A stretch of 64,000 bases of DNA from Promethearchaeota archaeon. GTDB taxonomy: Archaea; Asgardarchaeota; Lokiarchaeia; Sigyniarchaeales; SOKP01. How positions within the stretch are numbered: the stretch's first letter is position 1; every line of letters starts with the position of its first letter. The stretch is from NCBI GenBank assembly GCA_029838195.1, contig JALGVJ010000017.1, forward strand, positions 62,001 to 126,000, given 5' to 3'. Position numbers and translations under genes: made by a program. The notes beneath the pieces were generated by a model. That model was given only the letters and a program-made list of their open reading frames with translations, was not told the origin of the DNA and ran no database searches. Below are positions 44,842 through 54,067 of this stretch, piece by piece.

Positions 44842-45484
44842 ATCCTAACCTCAATTTTATTAAACATGATTTCATGATATTTAAGATGTTTTAATGCAAA
44901 TTTAAATGTTTCTATCTAAATCGATGATAAAAATTAAAAAATCCTTTCTTTTCATTGGTTATTTTATATAAAAATGGAGTAGTCTTCAATTTATCATGCA
45001 AGGCAAAAGAGAACCCCTTATCCATGGCTTCAAGATTTACATGTAAGAGAACTTGGTTTCATGCATCTTACTTTGTAATTATAGGAATAAAAATTAAAAA
45101 AAATAAAAAACTGAAAGAAGAATGAATATACAAAAGATATCTATTGGCGATGGTAATATTTTTTTAACCTTTTTTTCCTTTTCTTTTCATTTTTTCGTTC
45201 ATTTTTCTTTTGTTAATTCTTGCTCATGTTAATCTGAACTTGGGAAATATCTTGAATATCTTAATCCTTTTCTGGTTTTCATTTTTTAATGGTTAAAAAG
45301 ACTTCCGGTTCAGCTTTATAATAATAATAAAAAACCGTGCTTTCTTAATTTAAGTGCTTTTCCTTTTCTCAAACATTCTTTTAAACCCAATAAAGAAAAT
45401 AAGTTAAAGAATTATCCAAATTCACGACTTTCAAGCATGCATGGTGCTTATTTGAATGTTAACTGAAATTAATCGGATTTTTCT
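44842..45484. other. Intergenic with a copied DUF2804 tail
   Basis: Holds, at 45137-45156, a remnant of the DUF2804 3' end (IYWRW and stop) followed by the T-rich terminator-like stretch, as in the left unit. No intact gene. Confidence 0.6.
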
Positions 45485-46312
45485 TCAAGCTTCCTCCTTA
45501 CTCAACAACTTGGCCACTCTTGGAGGCATGATCCATCCAATATAGGAAATGACGGAAGAAATCATCAAAATTAGTCGCGTGAAAAATAATGTAGGGGGTG
45601 TTAAAGAAACGACAGAATCAAGGACCGCTCCGATCACAAAAATGACAAGTGCGAGAAAAATTAATTTCCCTTTCCATTGGATTGTTTTGTCGGGGGAAAG
45701 CATGGATTTTCTCATGAAAATAAATGTTGTTATTAGAGAGATTGCTAACGTGATCATGACATACGATGTCACCACGAGTTCGGTTTCACTATCGATTTTC
45801 GATACTCGAATGACTAATAGAGAAGAATTCGTTATCAAGTAGTAGAAAAAAATAATGACATATGCGAAATTAAAAACCAAATAAATTAAGAAAAGTTTCC
45901 ACTTGGAATGGGGGTATACCAAAAGTGCAAACGAGTACATCCATAATAAAGAAGCGATTGGAATTAACCCATAACTTATGATGATGTAAAATGTATCTGA
46001 TACGTCCACGTTAAAAACTAAAATGGTAATGAATGAAATTGCTGAGCCCCACCATGCAGAATATAAAAAAATTAACATGAGCCCTACAGTTATCAATTCT
46101 TTTCTTTTAATGGTACGATATTTCAATATAATTCGAATCCCCAACAAGAAATTCACCGTTAACATTGCCAATCCAAAACCCCCTTGAAACAATTCAAAAG
46201 AAGTAAAACTCTCAACTCCCATTTTTTAACCCTTGTTAATTGTATTAGATATAATTTATATAGTAATCATCATGGGGACACGCTAATTTAAATATTACCA
46301 TCTAAATCCATT
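45131..46312 (+). repeat. Local duplication, right unit
   Basis: Contains the copied DUF2804 tail and the second 7TM gene. Upstream similarity continues past the 7TM start as CTAATTTAAATATTACCATC versus CAAATTTAAATGTTTCTATC. This is an older event than the 19.5-26.3 kb duplication, as shown by the greater divergence. Confidence 0.72.
45485..46222 (-). CDS. 7TM membrane protein (tandem paralogue 2)
   Basis: The 245-residue duplicate of the protein at 44104, with the same helix layout and the motifs DVSDTFYI.ISYGLIPIASLLWMYSF and IGWIMPPRVAKL. Substitutions cluster in the first loop (KYRTIKRKELIT) and the last helices, while the second and third helices are nearly unchanged. The two proteins may form a hetero-oligomer, or differ in the sensed signal. 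Both are transcribed leftward, and no downstream partner gene is attached. Confidence 0.75.
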   Translation of the reverse strand: MGVESFTSFELFQGGFGLAMLTVNFLLGIRIILKYRTIKRKELITVGLMLIFLYSAWWGSAISFITILVFNVDVSDTFYIIISYGLIPIASLLWMYSFALLVYPHSKWKLFLIYLVFNFAYVIIFFYYLITNSSLLVIRVSKIDSETELVVTSYVMITLAISLITTFIFMRKSMLSPDKTIQWKGKLIFLALVIFVIGAVLDSVVSLTPPTLFFTRLILMISSVISYIGWIMPPRVAKLLSKEEA

Positions 46313-46526
46313 TAAAATTTTTAAATTTCTTTTTCTTTCCCCATTGTATTTATCATTAACTTAGAATTTCCAATCCACCATTCAAATCATGAAACAATTA
46401 TCGATCGATAAAACAAGACGCTTAACTCAAATGAGAGCGCTATTTCAAACTTTTTCCAAGTAATAAAAGAATAAAAGGTAAAAAATTAAGGATTAAAAAA
46501 AAATAAAGAAAATCATAAAGTATTAT
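46223..46526. other. Intergenic, no gene seen
   Basis: A+T-rich spacer between the 7TM start (leftward) and the GPH transporter stop. No structure is visible. Confidence 0.5.
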
Positions 46527-48023
46527 CTAAAGATCTAAGCCCATTTCTTTCAATTTTCGCTTGTTTTCTTGAACTAATTCAGGCGTAATGTCATACCATT
46601 TCCAGAAAATAAAAATCGTCACGAGAACAATAAACGCCGGAATGAGAGCAGCATGCATGCGAATTCCAAGAAGTGCCAGCTCTGGAGTGGGACTCACGGC
46701 TACTAATTCTGAATAGCTCGATACGCCCTCCACGAACCCCGTTAAATTATGAATGACAGCAAATACAAGTGCCTGTGCAACCGTGCTCAAGCGAATGAAA
46801 AATGCATTAATGCCGTAATATATTGCCGGTTGACGCTTGCCCGTGCGAACACTTAGATCATCAATTACATCCGCCATGGCTGGCGGATCCACATACCACT
46901 GCCCTCCAAGACCAATGCCGAATAAGAATAACGCAATTATGAAAAATATGAAGCTATTGGCGAAGAAAATGGGCAAAAACGTTATGACCATGGCAAATCC
47001 CGCATAGATGGAAATTTTTTTGTTATTATTCATCTTCTGAGCGAAAAAATTCCAGAGTGGAACCGAAACAAAAGCACCAACTAGCATTAATGCCATTAAA
47101 ATGCTAAGCGCTGAAGCTTGTTCCTGAATAACGAATGTTACCATGTAGGGCGCTGAAGCCGACAAAAAGGCAACAGCACATTGATAACCGAAAAAGAAGA
47201 TCACTTTCGTCATAAAGCGCCGATCGGTAATGGATTGACGGGCAATACTGAAAAAATTTTCCATTTCACTTTTTTCTGCGAGTTGTTTTTGTTCTTCATA
47301 TCGTTTTCGCATTACTTTATTTTCCCACGTTCCGGGAATCATTAATACAAACAGGCACATGGCAACGGCAACGGAGAGCCAAGCAGAATACCGGTAAGAT
47401 TCAGGAACTCCCGTCGTTATGAACAAAGGGGCAAAAATAGAACCCGCAACAATACCTGCCATGCCAATAATCGTTCCAATCCCTGTGCACGTTCTTCTTT
47501 CCTCTAAAGTAGTGAATTTATCCGGGTAGATGGCGACAGCATTAATATTCCAGAGCGTGAATAAAGTATCATATAGGCAAATCATGATGAGGAGCCACAA
47601 AAAGACAAGCCATTGATCATCGACGGGATCCCATTCAAGAGGGACAAGAAATACAGCCAAATAGGAAAAGAGCCAGGGAATGGCACCAAATAAGATCCAA
47701 GGAAATCTTCGCCCTAATTTTCGTTCCCACGGCATGTGAATTCGTTCTAGGATGTATCCAATCAAGGGATCATTAATAGCATTCCATACGGAGAAAATGA
47801 TAAAGGCCAAGGCAACAAGTCCGACATTTAATCCGATTTCTGCTTCATAAAAGAAAAACGTGAAGAGTCCGAAGGGTCCCGTGATGAATTGGCTAAAGAA
47901 TTGGAAGGTTTGATAGCTTGCCATGATCCATTTTGAATTTTGAGGCGTTGGTTGAATCGCTTTTTCCGTCATTTTTAATACACTTTTAATTGAGAATAGT
48001 TTAATTATTCCTTTAATTTTCAA
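46527..48023 (-). CDS. GPH-family sugar:cation symporter
   Basis: A 498-residue twelve-helix transporter. The NDPxxGxxxxR hallmark is in FIIFSVWNAINDPLIGYILERIHMPWERKLGRRFPW. The central loop begins VMRKRYEEQKQLAEKSE and the second repeat shows KMNNNKKISIYAG. The C-terminal tail is WKWYDITPELVQENKRKLKEMG. A basic N-terminal extension (MKIKGIIKLFSIKSVLK) precedes the family start at MTEKAIQPT, so the internal ATG near 47971 is a likelier start. A remnant of a similar gene lies at 41073. It is divergent from OsmC. Confidence 0.87.
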   Translation of the reverse strand: MKIKGIIKLFSIKSVLKMTEKAIQPTPQNSKWIMASYQTFQFFSQFITGPFGLFTFFFYEAEIGLNVGLVALAFIIFSVWNAINDPLIGYILERIHMPWERKLGRRFPWILFGAIPWLFSYLAVFLVPLEWDPVDDQWLVFLWLLIMICLYDTLFTLWNINAVAIYPDKFTTLEERRTCTGIGTIIGMAGIVAGSIFAPLFITTGVPESYRYSAWLSVAVAMCLFVLMIPGTWENKVMRKRYEEQKQLAEKSEMENFFSIARQSITDRRFMTKVIFFFGYQCAVAFLSASAPYMVTFVIQEQASALSILMALMLVGAFVSVPLWNFFAQKMNNNKKISIYAGFAMVITFLPIFFANSFIFFIIALFLFGIGLGGQWYVDPPAMADVIDDLSVRTGKRQPAIYYGINAFFIRLSTVAQALVFAVIHNLTGFVEGVSSYSELVAVSPTPELALLGIRMHAALIPAFIVLVTIFIFWKWYDITPELVQENKRKLKEMGLDL

Positions 48024-48183
48024 TTTTTATTTCAAAAAAAAAACCATGTTCCAAAAAGATAAATTTTAATATTTCATTTCGTTTGAGAAATTAACCATTA
48101 TAAAAAAAGGATATAGATTTTTAGAAATCTAAAAGTTACTAACAAAGATGATGAGTAAATAGTAGGGCAACTTTCGAAAATAA

Positions 48184-48192
48184 AGGAGGTGA
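48184..48192 (+). promoter_or_regulatory. Strong Shine-Dalgarno site
   Basis: AGGAGGTGA ending three bases before the ATG at 48196, fixing the start of the OsmC-family gene. Confidence 0.8.
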
Positions 48193-48195
48193 ATC

Positions 48196-48654
48196 ATGGT
48201 AAGGGAAGAAAACACGATTGTAAAAATAAAATTAAAAAATGGCTTCATTTTTTCGAGTGAATTGAATCATGAGCAGGTAAAACAGCTTGTTATTGATGAA
48301 ACCATTGAAAAGGAAGGCAGAGCGCGAGGCCCGGATGCTGCAGAATTATTGGGGCTCGCTATTTTATCTTGTTTGAGCGCCAGTTTTTTATTTTGTTTAC
48401 AGAAAAAAAATCTCACCGTGGACGATTTAGAAACAACAGCAGAAATATCGTTTAAGAAAAATGAGAAAGGATATGTAAGAGTAAAGGCAATTGATGTTAA
48501 ATTAATTCCTAAAAGTACAGATCCGTCCGTATTGCGCAGAATAGAGCAATGCAAGAGAGAAGTGAAAAGTGGACACATGTTTTTTGAAGAAACGTGCATT
48601 ATCACCTCCTCGGTAAGAGAAGGAATAAAGGTGACCGTGGACATGGGTTCATGA
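48196..48654 (+). CDS. OsmC/Ohr-family protein
   Basis: A 152-residue peroxide-detoxifying or small-thiol-handling protein of the OsmC fold. The two redox Cys of the family are in LSCLSASFLFCLQKK (helix start) and FEETCIITSSV (second). The first helix has the usual extra Cys neighbour. The N-terminal strands (IVKIKLKNGFIFSSELN) and VRVKAIDVKLIP fit the dimer fold. Members in archaea reduce organic hydroperoxides with dihydrolipoate. It is divergent from a GPH transporter with a gap of 172 bases. Confidence 0.85.
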   Translation: MVREENTIVKIKLKNGFIFSSELNHEQVKQLVIDETIEKEGRARGPDAAELLGLAILSCLSASFLFCLQKKNLTVDDLETTAEISFKKNEKGYVRVKAIDVKLIPKSTDPSVLRRIEQCKREVKSGHMFFEETCIITSSVREGIKVTVDMGS

Positions 48655-48711
48655 AACCTTACATTTTTAAGAAAAAATTTTCATTAAAATGCATGACTCA
48701 AGTCATTTGAG

Positions 48712-50059
48712 ATGGATTCATACTCATATAAGAATAAAATAGATAATATAAAACGGGCCAACGGGTTATATTTTCAAGAATCCGGAATCAAGATATTCAG
48801 ATTATAAATCCTCTCAAAATCCAAATGATATTAGAGATTATGGTGCCGTTAATGCCTATTATGATAGTGATATACTCACTCAAGAAATTATCGGAGAAAA
48901 TACTGAAGCTATTAATAAAGCTATACAGCGAGGAAGCTTGTTGGGGAAGGTTGTCTTGATTCCCGAAGGAGATTACGTTTGCGGAACAATTAAGCTTCAG
49001 GGCAATCTAATTTTAAAGATTAAAGGAAATCTGATTGGAAGTCGTGATAGGAACGATTATTCTCCGAAGAATTTTCTTATTGGTGAAAATATCAGCAATC
49101 TCGTTATTGAAGGAGAAGGAGGTAAGATAATGGGCGAAGGAGAGTATTTCTGGAACAATCCTATACTAAAGCCTCTCGAATCAAATCCAGAAATTTCTGA
49201 TATTAGAATGCTTCAATTAAACCACTTTCTAGCAAAACGGGAAAAAAAAGATAACAGACCCTCTCCCTTTATTAGAATCACTGGAAGTAAAGACATTTTG
49301 ATCAGAAATCTAATAATAGAAAACTCCCCTGGCTGGACTTTAAGCTTTGAATTATTTAACAATGGTAAAATAAGAGACCTAATAATTCACAATAACATCC
49401 GAGGGGGTAATGTGAATGGCATAGATATCGTCGGAACCAGTAATGTAAATATTAATAATGTATTGGTTTCCACGGCAGATGATGGTATAGTGCTTAAAAA
49501 TCCCACCTCTGTTCCTATGAGTAACATTAAGATTAGAAATGCCAGGATCTCCACAACAGCTAACGGATTTAAGATAATGACTGAAACGTATTCAGATATT
49601 AACGACGTGTCCTTCACGGATAGTGAGATAATTACAACCGAATTTTTCCCCGGGGCGATTTCTGGTGTTGCTATTGAATCGGTTGATGGAAGTCATGTGA
49701 GTAATATTAAAGTGGACAATATCATAATGAATGGAGTTCTGGGCCCATTATTCATTCGCTTAGGGAATCGCAATAAATATGATACTAAGGATTTAATGAG
49801 TAGAATCGATAATATAAGAATAAGTAATATTTATTGCTATAATTGTCAATTACCAAGTATAATTAGTGGAGTTATGGACAAAGACTCGGAACTCACGATA
49901 ACCAATGTCCTTATAAACAATTTTGATATGCAATATCTCGATAATAAAGAATTTCTCATACTTCTCCCATCGGTTCCTGAAAATCCAGCGGTTTATCAAA
50001 AGGTCAATATTATTCCAAGGGCGGTCAATACCCGTGAAATGATTGTTATAGAAGGATGA
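48712..50059 (+). CDS. Glycoside hydrolase family 28 (polygalacturonase-like), 5' frameshift
   Basis: A right-handed beta-helix enzyme acting on galacturonate-type or rhamnogalacturonate-type glycans. The main frame (48752-50059) starts the fold with NPNDIRDYGAVNAYYDSD and IIGENTEAINKAIQRG. It continues with VVLIPEGDYVCGTIKLQGN, the catalytic region NGIDIVGTSNVNINNVLVSTADDGIVLK (paired Asp) and GFKIMTETYSDINDV. No start codon opens that frame before a TTG at 48938. An ATG at 48712 begins MDSYSYKNKIDNIKRANG in another frame, which looks like the lost N-terminus, so a single-base frameshift lies near 48755-48775. There is no signal peptide. The call of a GH28-type fold is good; the break may be an error. 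Confidence 0.72.
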
Positions 50060-50100
50060 ATAAATTTCCAAATCTTTCAAATCCTGTGAGGGATATTTCA

Positions 50101-50357
50101 TCAAATAGAACCTTGATGTTCATTGGAACCATAGATTACAATCTCTCCAGATATCATATCTTGTGCATATGAAATTATCTCTTTTATATTCTCTCTGGAT
50201 ATGGTGGAAAGATTTTAAAGAATTTCCTTAAAGTCTTTTCCTTCTTTATCCAATCCAAAATATCCATAACTAGAACCCTAATTCCCTTAATAACTGGAGC
50301 TCCACCACATACCTCTGGGTCCCTAATAATACTTACATATTTACCTAATTTAATCAC
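50101..50357 (-). pseudogene. DUF433 antitoxin remnant with several frameshifts
   Basis: The leftward gene begins VIKLGKYVSIIRDPEVCGG then APVIKGIRVLVMDILDW, a clear DUF433 (VapB-type antitoxin) sequence. It then needs frame changes to give KEGKDFKEIL, KIFPPYPER and ENIKEIISYAQDMISGE, the normal family end. At least three shifts are required, so it is dead. A GTG at 50357 is the likely old start. No toxin is attached. Confidence 0.65.
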
Positions 50358-50438
50358 ACTGACTTTATATTTTAAAGATTGTTGAATTTTAAATCCACTA
50401 ATTGCTAGATGTATTATTAATAAAAAAAAGGTATCCAA

Positions 50439-51071
50439 TCAGAGAATTGCCGAAACTGAGAGAAATATCCCGGCACCATTGACTAGAAAATGGCATACAA
50501 TTCCAGGCCAGATATTTTTCAATTTCTGAGCAACATGGGGTATAATTTGGCATGTAATTAACATGAAGGGAATGGCATACCATTTAAACATGTGAAAGCA
50601 AGCCCATAAACAACCATGGAGCAATCAAATAAATCTTCCAAAAGCCACTTCTTGACGTGGTAAGATATATGACCGCCACCATAATTCTTCTCCAAAAATG
50701 TTTAAGGATAAAGTTACCAATGTCATCCATAATATAGGTTCCTCATCCGTATACAACTCAGGTAGAGGGAAATTAGTTATCTCATATAACAATCCCGCTA
50801 TAAAATTAAAAAGTAGAGATAGAATCCCAAAAATTAATGCCGCAATAATAGTTATTATCCAACCTTTAGCAGAAAGGTTCGAGAGGCGCATGCGCTTACA
50901 GAAGTTACTCCAAGCCCAAAGATTTCCTTCTCACTTATATCCTACAATAGCAGCAACAAATAAGCCTCCAGTGAGAAGGGATACTGAAAAAGAATATAAA
51001 CCATAATCCGAAAATCCTGCATTCCGTAATATTGGCCATAACCACCAATTACTCCACATGGCAACTAACAT
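50439..51071 (-). pseudogene. CPBP intramembrane protease, broken by two in-frame UGA codons
   Basis: One continuous leftward frame covers the whole CPBP (CAAX-type, type II) domain: the helix pair around FGIPMLVAMWSNWWLW, then GEELWWRSYILPRQE (EExxxR motif), HGCLWACFHMF (FxxxH motif) and HFLVNGAG (third motif). It is interrupted at VGYK(UGA)EGNLW, near residue 50, and at GRFI(UGA)LLHGC, about 150 residues in. Both stops are TGA. TGA is a normal stop elsewhere in the window (for example the transporter ending at 4137), so this is decay, not recoding. Confidence 0.75.
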
Positions 51072-51249
51072 TGGAATTCCAAATAAAAGAAGAGAACTTA
51101 ATAATCCTATTGGTTTGAGCTCTCTTTATTGATTAATTTGTAATATTTATTGAGTCATATTTTATAGTGGATCTGAAAGATTCTTATATAATTTGGAGAC
51201 CAATTTTTTAAGCTCATAGATGACTTTCCTTAAGGAACGATATTTAAAG

Positions 51250-53070
51250 TTAGAAAGATATTTTAAGTTTTTGAATGTCCTTATAGATATCAGGTGTGAG
51301 GGCTTCATAATTATCTCTTTCTGGTAAGAGTACAAATAAAGGATCTTCATGAATATATAAATCGAAACTATCTTTTTTAAGAGAAGATTTCTTGAGTTTA
51401 AAAGTAGATGTGATTTCCAAATCCTTTCTAAATCTTAAGAATAAGGGAATTGCATAACTTGCGAGGTTTTTATTCAAGTGTTCCTTAAAATGATTAAAAT
51501 CAAATTCTTCAAGGTCCGTTTTTAAAACTAAAGTTGCCATTCCTGCTCGTCCATCTGTACCTGGAATTTTCACTCCATATACGCATGAAAATAATACCTC
51601 ATCACATGCATTAAGAATCCCCTCTACTTCAGTAGTAGAAATATTGTGTCCCTTCCAGCGAAAGGTATCTCCTATACGATCCACGAATAAGACGTGATTA
51701 CATCCTTGATCAAGAACAATATCTCCCGTATTTACATACGCATCTCCTTTCTTAAAAGCATTGCGTATGAGTTTACTTTCAGTGTCTTTTTTATTTAGAT
51801 AACCTAAAAATGCAAGCTTATCTGCTTTTGCATTGAATAACAATAGACCCGGTTCATCTTTATCGACCTTTACCAAGAATCCTTCTTCGTCCCTGATAAG
51901 CTCATCATTTTCTGTATCATATTTAACCAATACATAAGGTTTATTACAATATCCAGAGGTTTTATCAAAATTAAAAAAATTGAAGAATCCTCCTCCCAAT
52001 TCGGTGGCAGCATAGTACTCTCCTATAGTTTCAATGGCAAATCTGTCCTTGAATTCATTCCAGATCTCGGGACGTAATCCATTTCCTAAGACAACTCGCA
52101 CTTGATTATCCTTATCCTCTGGGGTTTGCGGAGCATTTACTAAATAACGACATACCTCTCCCACGTAGTTGAAACAAGTAGCCTCATACTTGCGGATATC
52201 ATTCCAAAAATTAATAATGCTAAATCGCCTAGCAAGGGCAAAAGTACAACCTATATTAAGAGGAGGAGCCCAACCACTTATAAGAGGATTAGAATGAAAC
52301 AATGGAAGGGGACAATATAATGTATCTTCTGGTTCTAAATTTGCTATTAACTTTCCAAACAATAGTCCTCCACAGACTATTCTCTGATGAGGGATGGGGA
52401 CTGCTTTTGGTAAACCCGTGGTGCCCGAGGTAAACACATAAGCAAACGTATCAAAAGTCTTGATATTTGCTGTCGTTGGTGGATTTTCCGCTGGGAATGG
52501 CTCCACTTTTTTCATAAGATCTATAAATCCTTCTGGTAATGGAACTTTTCCCTGATCTCTTACAAACAATAAAATTTGTTCCTTGGTCAATCCCATGCTT
52601 GGTTTAACCGCTTCGAATGCTTCATAACAGGTTTCGTCAATTATTATAATTTTTGAAGGAGAAATCGTAAGAGAGTGTATTAGCGCTTCTCCCTGAAAAT
52701 CAGAATTGATAAGGGAAGAAATGACACCGATTTTCGCAAGAGCACTCAAAATAAATAGCAGTTCAAGACGATTTTTCATTAATACCACAGCAACATCCTT
52801 CTTTTTAAGCCCGATGGAGATAAAATAATGAGCATAACGATTAACGCATTCATTGAATTCCTTATAGGTTAATTTTTCATCCTCAAACTTCACTGCAATT
52901 ATGTCTGAAAATTCTCTAGCATTTCTTTCTATTAACGTTCCAATGGACATCTTATTTTCCTTCATTCTAGTCATTATTTCTCGAAGGATGTAGTCATTTT
53001 CAGCATAAAAGTTCCTTAATTTTCTTCGAAATGTTTTCCTGTCAATCTTTAGTTTTATCGATTCTGACAT
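51250..53070 (-). CDS. Acyl-CoA synthetase, FATP-like (very-long-chain type)
   Basis: An AMP-forming ligase of 606 residues activating a fatty or other carboxylic acid with ATP and CoA. The P-loop motif is AYVFTSGTTGLPKAVPIPH, the second motif is GEYYAATELGGGF, and the hinge region is FVDRIGDTFRWKGHNISTTEVE, which marks the fatty-acid-transport-protein (SLC27/FATP) subgroup. The start MSESIKLKIDRKTFRRKLRNF precedes the domain. It is divergent from a winged-helix regulator, with a shared palindromic site between them, and probably belongs to that regulator's unit. Natural substrate unknown. Confidence 0.9.
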   Translation of the reverse strand: MSESIKLKIDRKTFRRKLRNFYAENDYILREIMTRMKENKMSIGTLIERNAREFSDIIAVKFEDEKLTYKEFNECVNRYAHYFISIGLKKKDVAVVLMKNRLELLFILSALAKIGVISSLINSDFQGEALIHSLTISPSKIIIIDETCYEAFEAVKPSMGLTKEQILLFVRDQGKVPLPEGFIDLMKKVEPFPAENPPTTANIKTFDTFAYVFTSGTTGLPKAVPIPHQRIVCGGLLFGKLIANLEPEDTLYCPLPLFHSNPLISGWAPPLNIGCTFALARRFSIINFWNDIRKYEATCFNYVGEVCRYLVNAPQTPEDKDNQVRVVLGNGLRPEIWNEFKDRFAIETIGEYYAATELGGGFFNFFNFDKTSGYCNKPYVLVKYDTENDELIRDEEGFLVKVDKDEPGLLLFNAKADKLAFLGYLNKKDTESKLIRNAFKKGDAYVNTGDIVLDQGCNHVLFVDRIGDTFRWKGHNISTTEVEGILNACDEVLFSCVYGVKIPGTDGRAGMATLVLKTDLEEFDFNHFKEHLNKNLASYAIPLFLRFRKDLEITSTFKLKKSSLKKDSFDLYIHEDPLFVLLPERDNYEALTPDIYKDIQKLKISF

Positions 53071-53112
53071 AATTTAGTAATTTAAGACATTCTTAAAAAA
53101 TCTTGCTCAGTG

Positions 53113-53133
53113 GTTATCACTGGTGACAATAAC
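53113..53133. promoter_or_regulatory. Candidate operator between acyl-CoA synthetase and regulator
   Basis: GTTATCACTGGTGACAATAA plus one base, an imperfect inverted repeat. Reversed it contains GTGATAAC, the half-site shared with the sites at 57894, 62553 and 62609. It lies 43 bases upstream of the acyl-CoA synthetase start and 67 bases before the regulator start. Confidence 0.55.
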
Positions 53134-53199
53134 TTTAAATGATGTGGCAGATAATAATTAAGTATTGATTCTTATAAGAATTATTAACAATTAGAGAAG

Positions 53200-53898
53200 A
53201 TGGCTAGTAAAAAATCTTATAAGAAACTTAAACCCGAGGAATGGAAAAATGAAATCCTTGAATTTTTAGAGAATAATCCATCGGGATTTACTATCACCGA
53301 CATTGCTGAAGAGATAAATTCTACACGTACTACTGTTTCAAAATATCTTTCCTTACTGGAGCAAGAGAAAAAAGTATTATCCAAGGAAATTGGCGTTTAT
53401 AAACTCTATTTCAGTGCGGAACGGAGATTTATGGCATTAAATCTTTTTCAAGCTTACTATAAATCACTATTAATGGGCATAAAGGATAAGTTTTCAGATA
53501 AACAAGATTTTAAAGAAATCGGGTATCAAATTTGCGACAACCTTTTTGATTTCTTCTATAACCAATTTCCAAAGAGTATAAGAGATCAAATAAAGAGCTT
53601 TAAAGATTTCTTAAAATTCTTTGGAAAAGTCTATCCCGAATTGGACTTCATTTATTCGGATAATTTGACCATACAAGAAAATGTTAATCTTGAAAATGAA
53701 GAGGCCATTTACCAGTTTAAGAACATTGGAATTTTAGACTTTCCACTTGATTTGGAATACCATTTTTATATCATTTCGGGAATGATTGAGAGAAGTCTAA
53801 CAAAAATCTTTAAAAAAGGGGGAAAAAGAATATATTCTGACATTCAATCCATCGACAAAAAGAATAAAATAGTCACTCTTACAATACAACGTAAGTAG
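53200..53898 (+). CDS. Winged-helix transcription regulator (paralogue 1)
   Basis: A 232-residue regulator. Residues 10-65 form a winged helix (ILEFLENNPSGFTITDIAEEI, then STRTTVSKYLSLLEQEKKV, the recognition helix). The C-terminal domain of about 150 residues is probably a ligand- or dimer-forming module, not a known enzyme. It ends in an INIDKKNKIVTLTI-type strand (IDKKNKIVTLTIQRK). The paralogue at 62681 is about 55% identical in the DNA-binding part. It is divergent from the acyl-CoA synthetase gene, with a palindrome between them, so it likely controls that gene and itself. Confidence 0.82.
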   Translation: MASKKSYKKLKPEEWKNEILEFLENNPSGFTITDIAEEINSTRTTVSKYLSLLEQEKKVLSKEIGVYKLYFSAERRFMALNLFQAYYKSLLMGIKDKFSDKQDFKEIGYQICDNLFDFFYNQFPKSIRDQIKSFKDFLKFFGKVYPELDFIYSDNLTIQENVNLENEEAIYQFKNIGILDFPLDLEYHFYIISGMIERSLTKIFKKGGKRIYSDIQSIDKKNKIVTLTIQRK

Positions 53899-54067
53899 GT
53901 TATATAATTTTATTTAATTTTAAAGAACCTATCAAGTGTATTTCATAAATACATCTTTATATATCTTCTTTTATTCTACCAAATATAGGATTAGGTAAAA
54001 ACATTAAAATATACTTTTTTGCTTCAATCATCAAACCAAGATACTAAAAGATTGTAGATTCTGAAAA

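Larger units (their letters stand above)
43740..44925 (+). repeat. Local duplication, left unit (DUF2804 tail plus 7TM gene)
   Basis: From the end of the DUF2804 gene through the leftward 7TM gene. The offset of the two 7TM stop codons is 1381 bases. The DUF2804 stop reappears at 45154-45156 in the right unit, preceded by codons for the same final residues. Confidence 0.75.

Noticed and set aside
50439..51071. Selenocysteine or UGA-as-Trp recoding
   Set aside because: UGA is used as an ordinary stop in other genes here, and there is no visible SECIS hairpin; decay is simpler.
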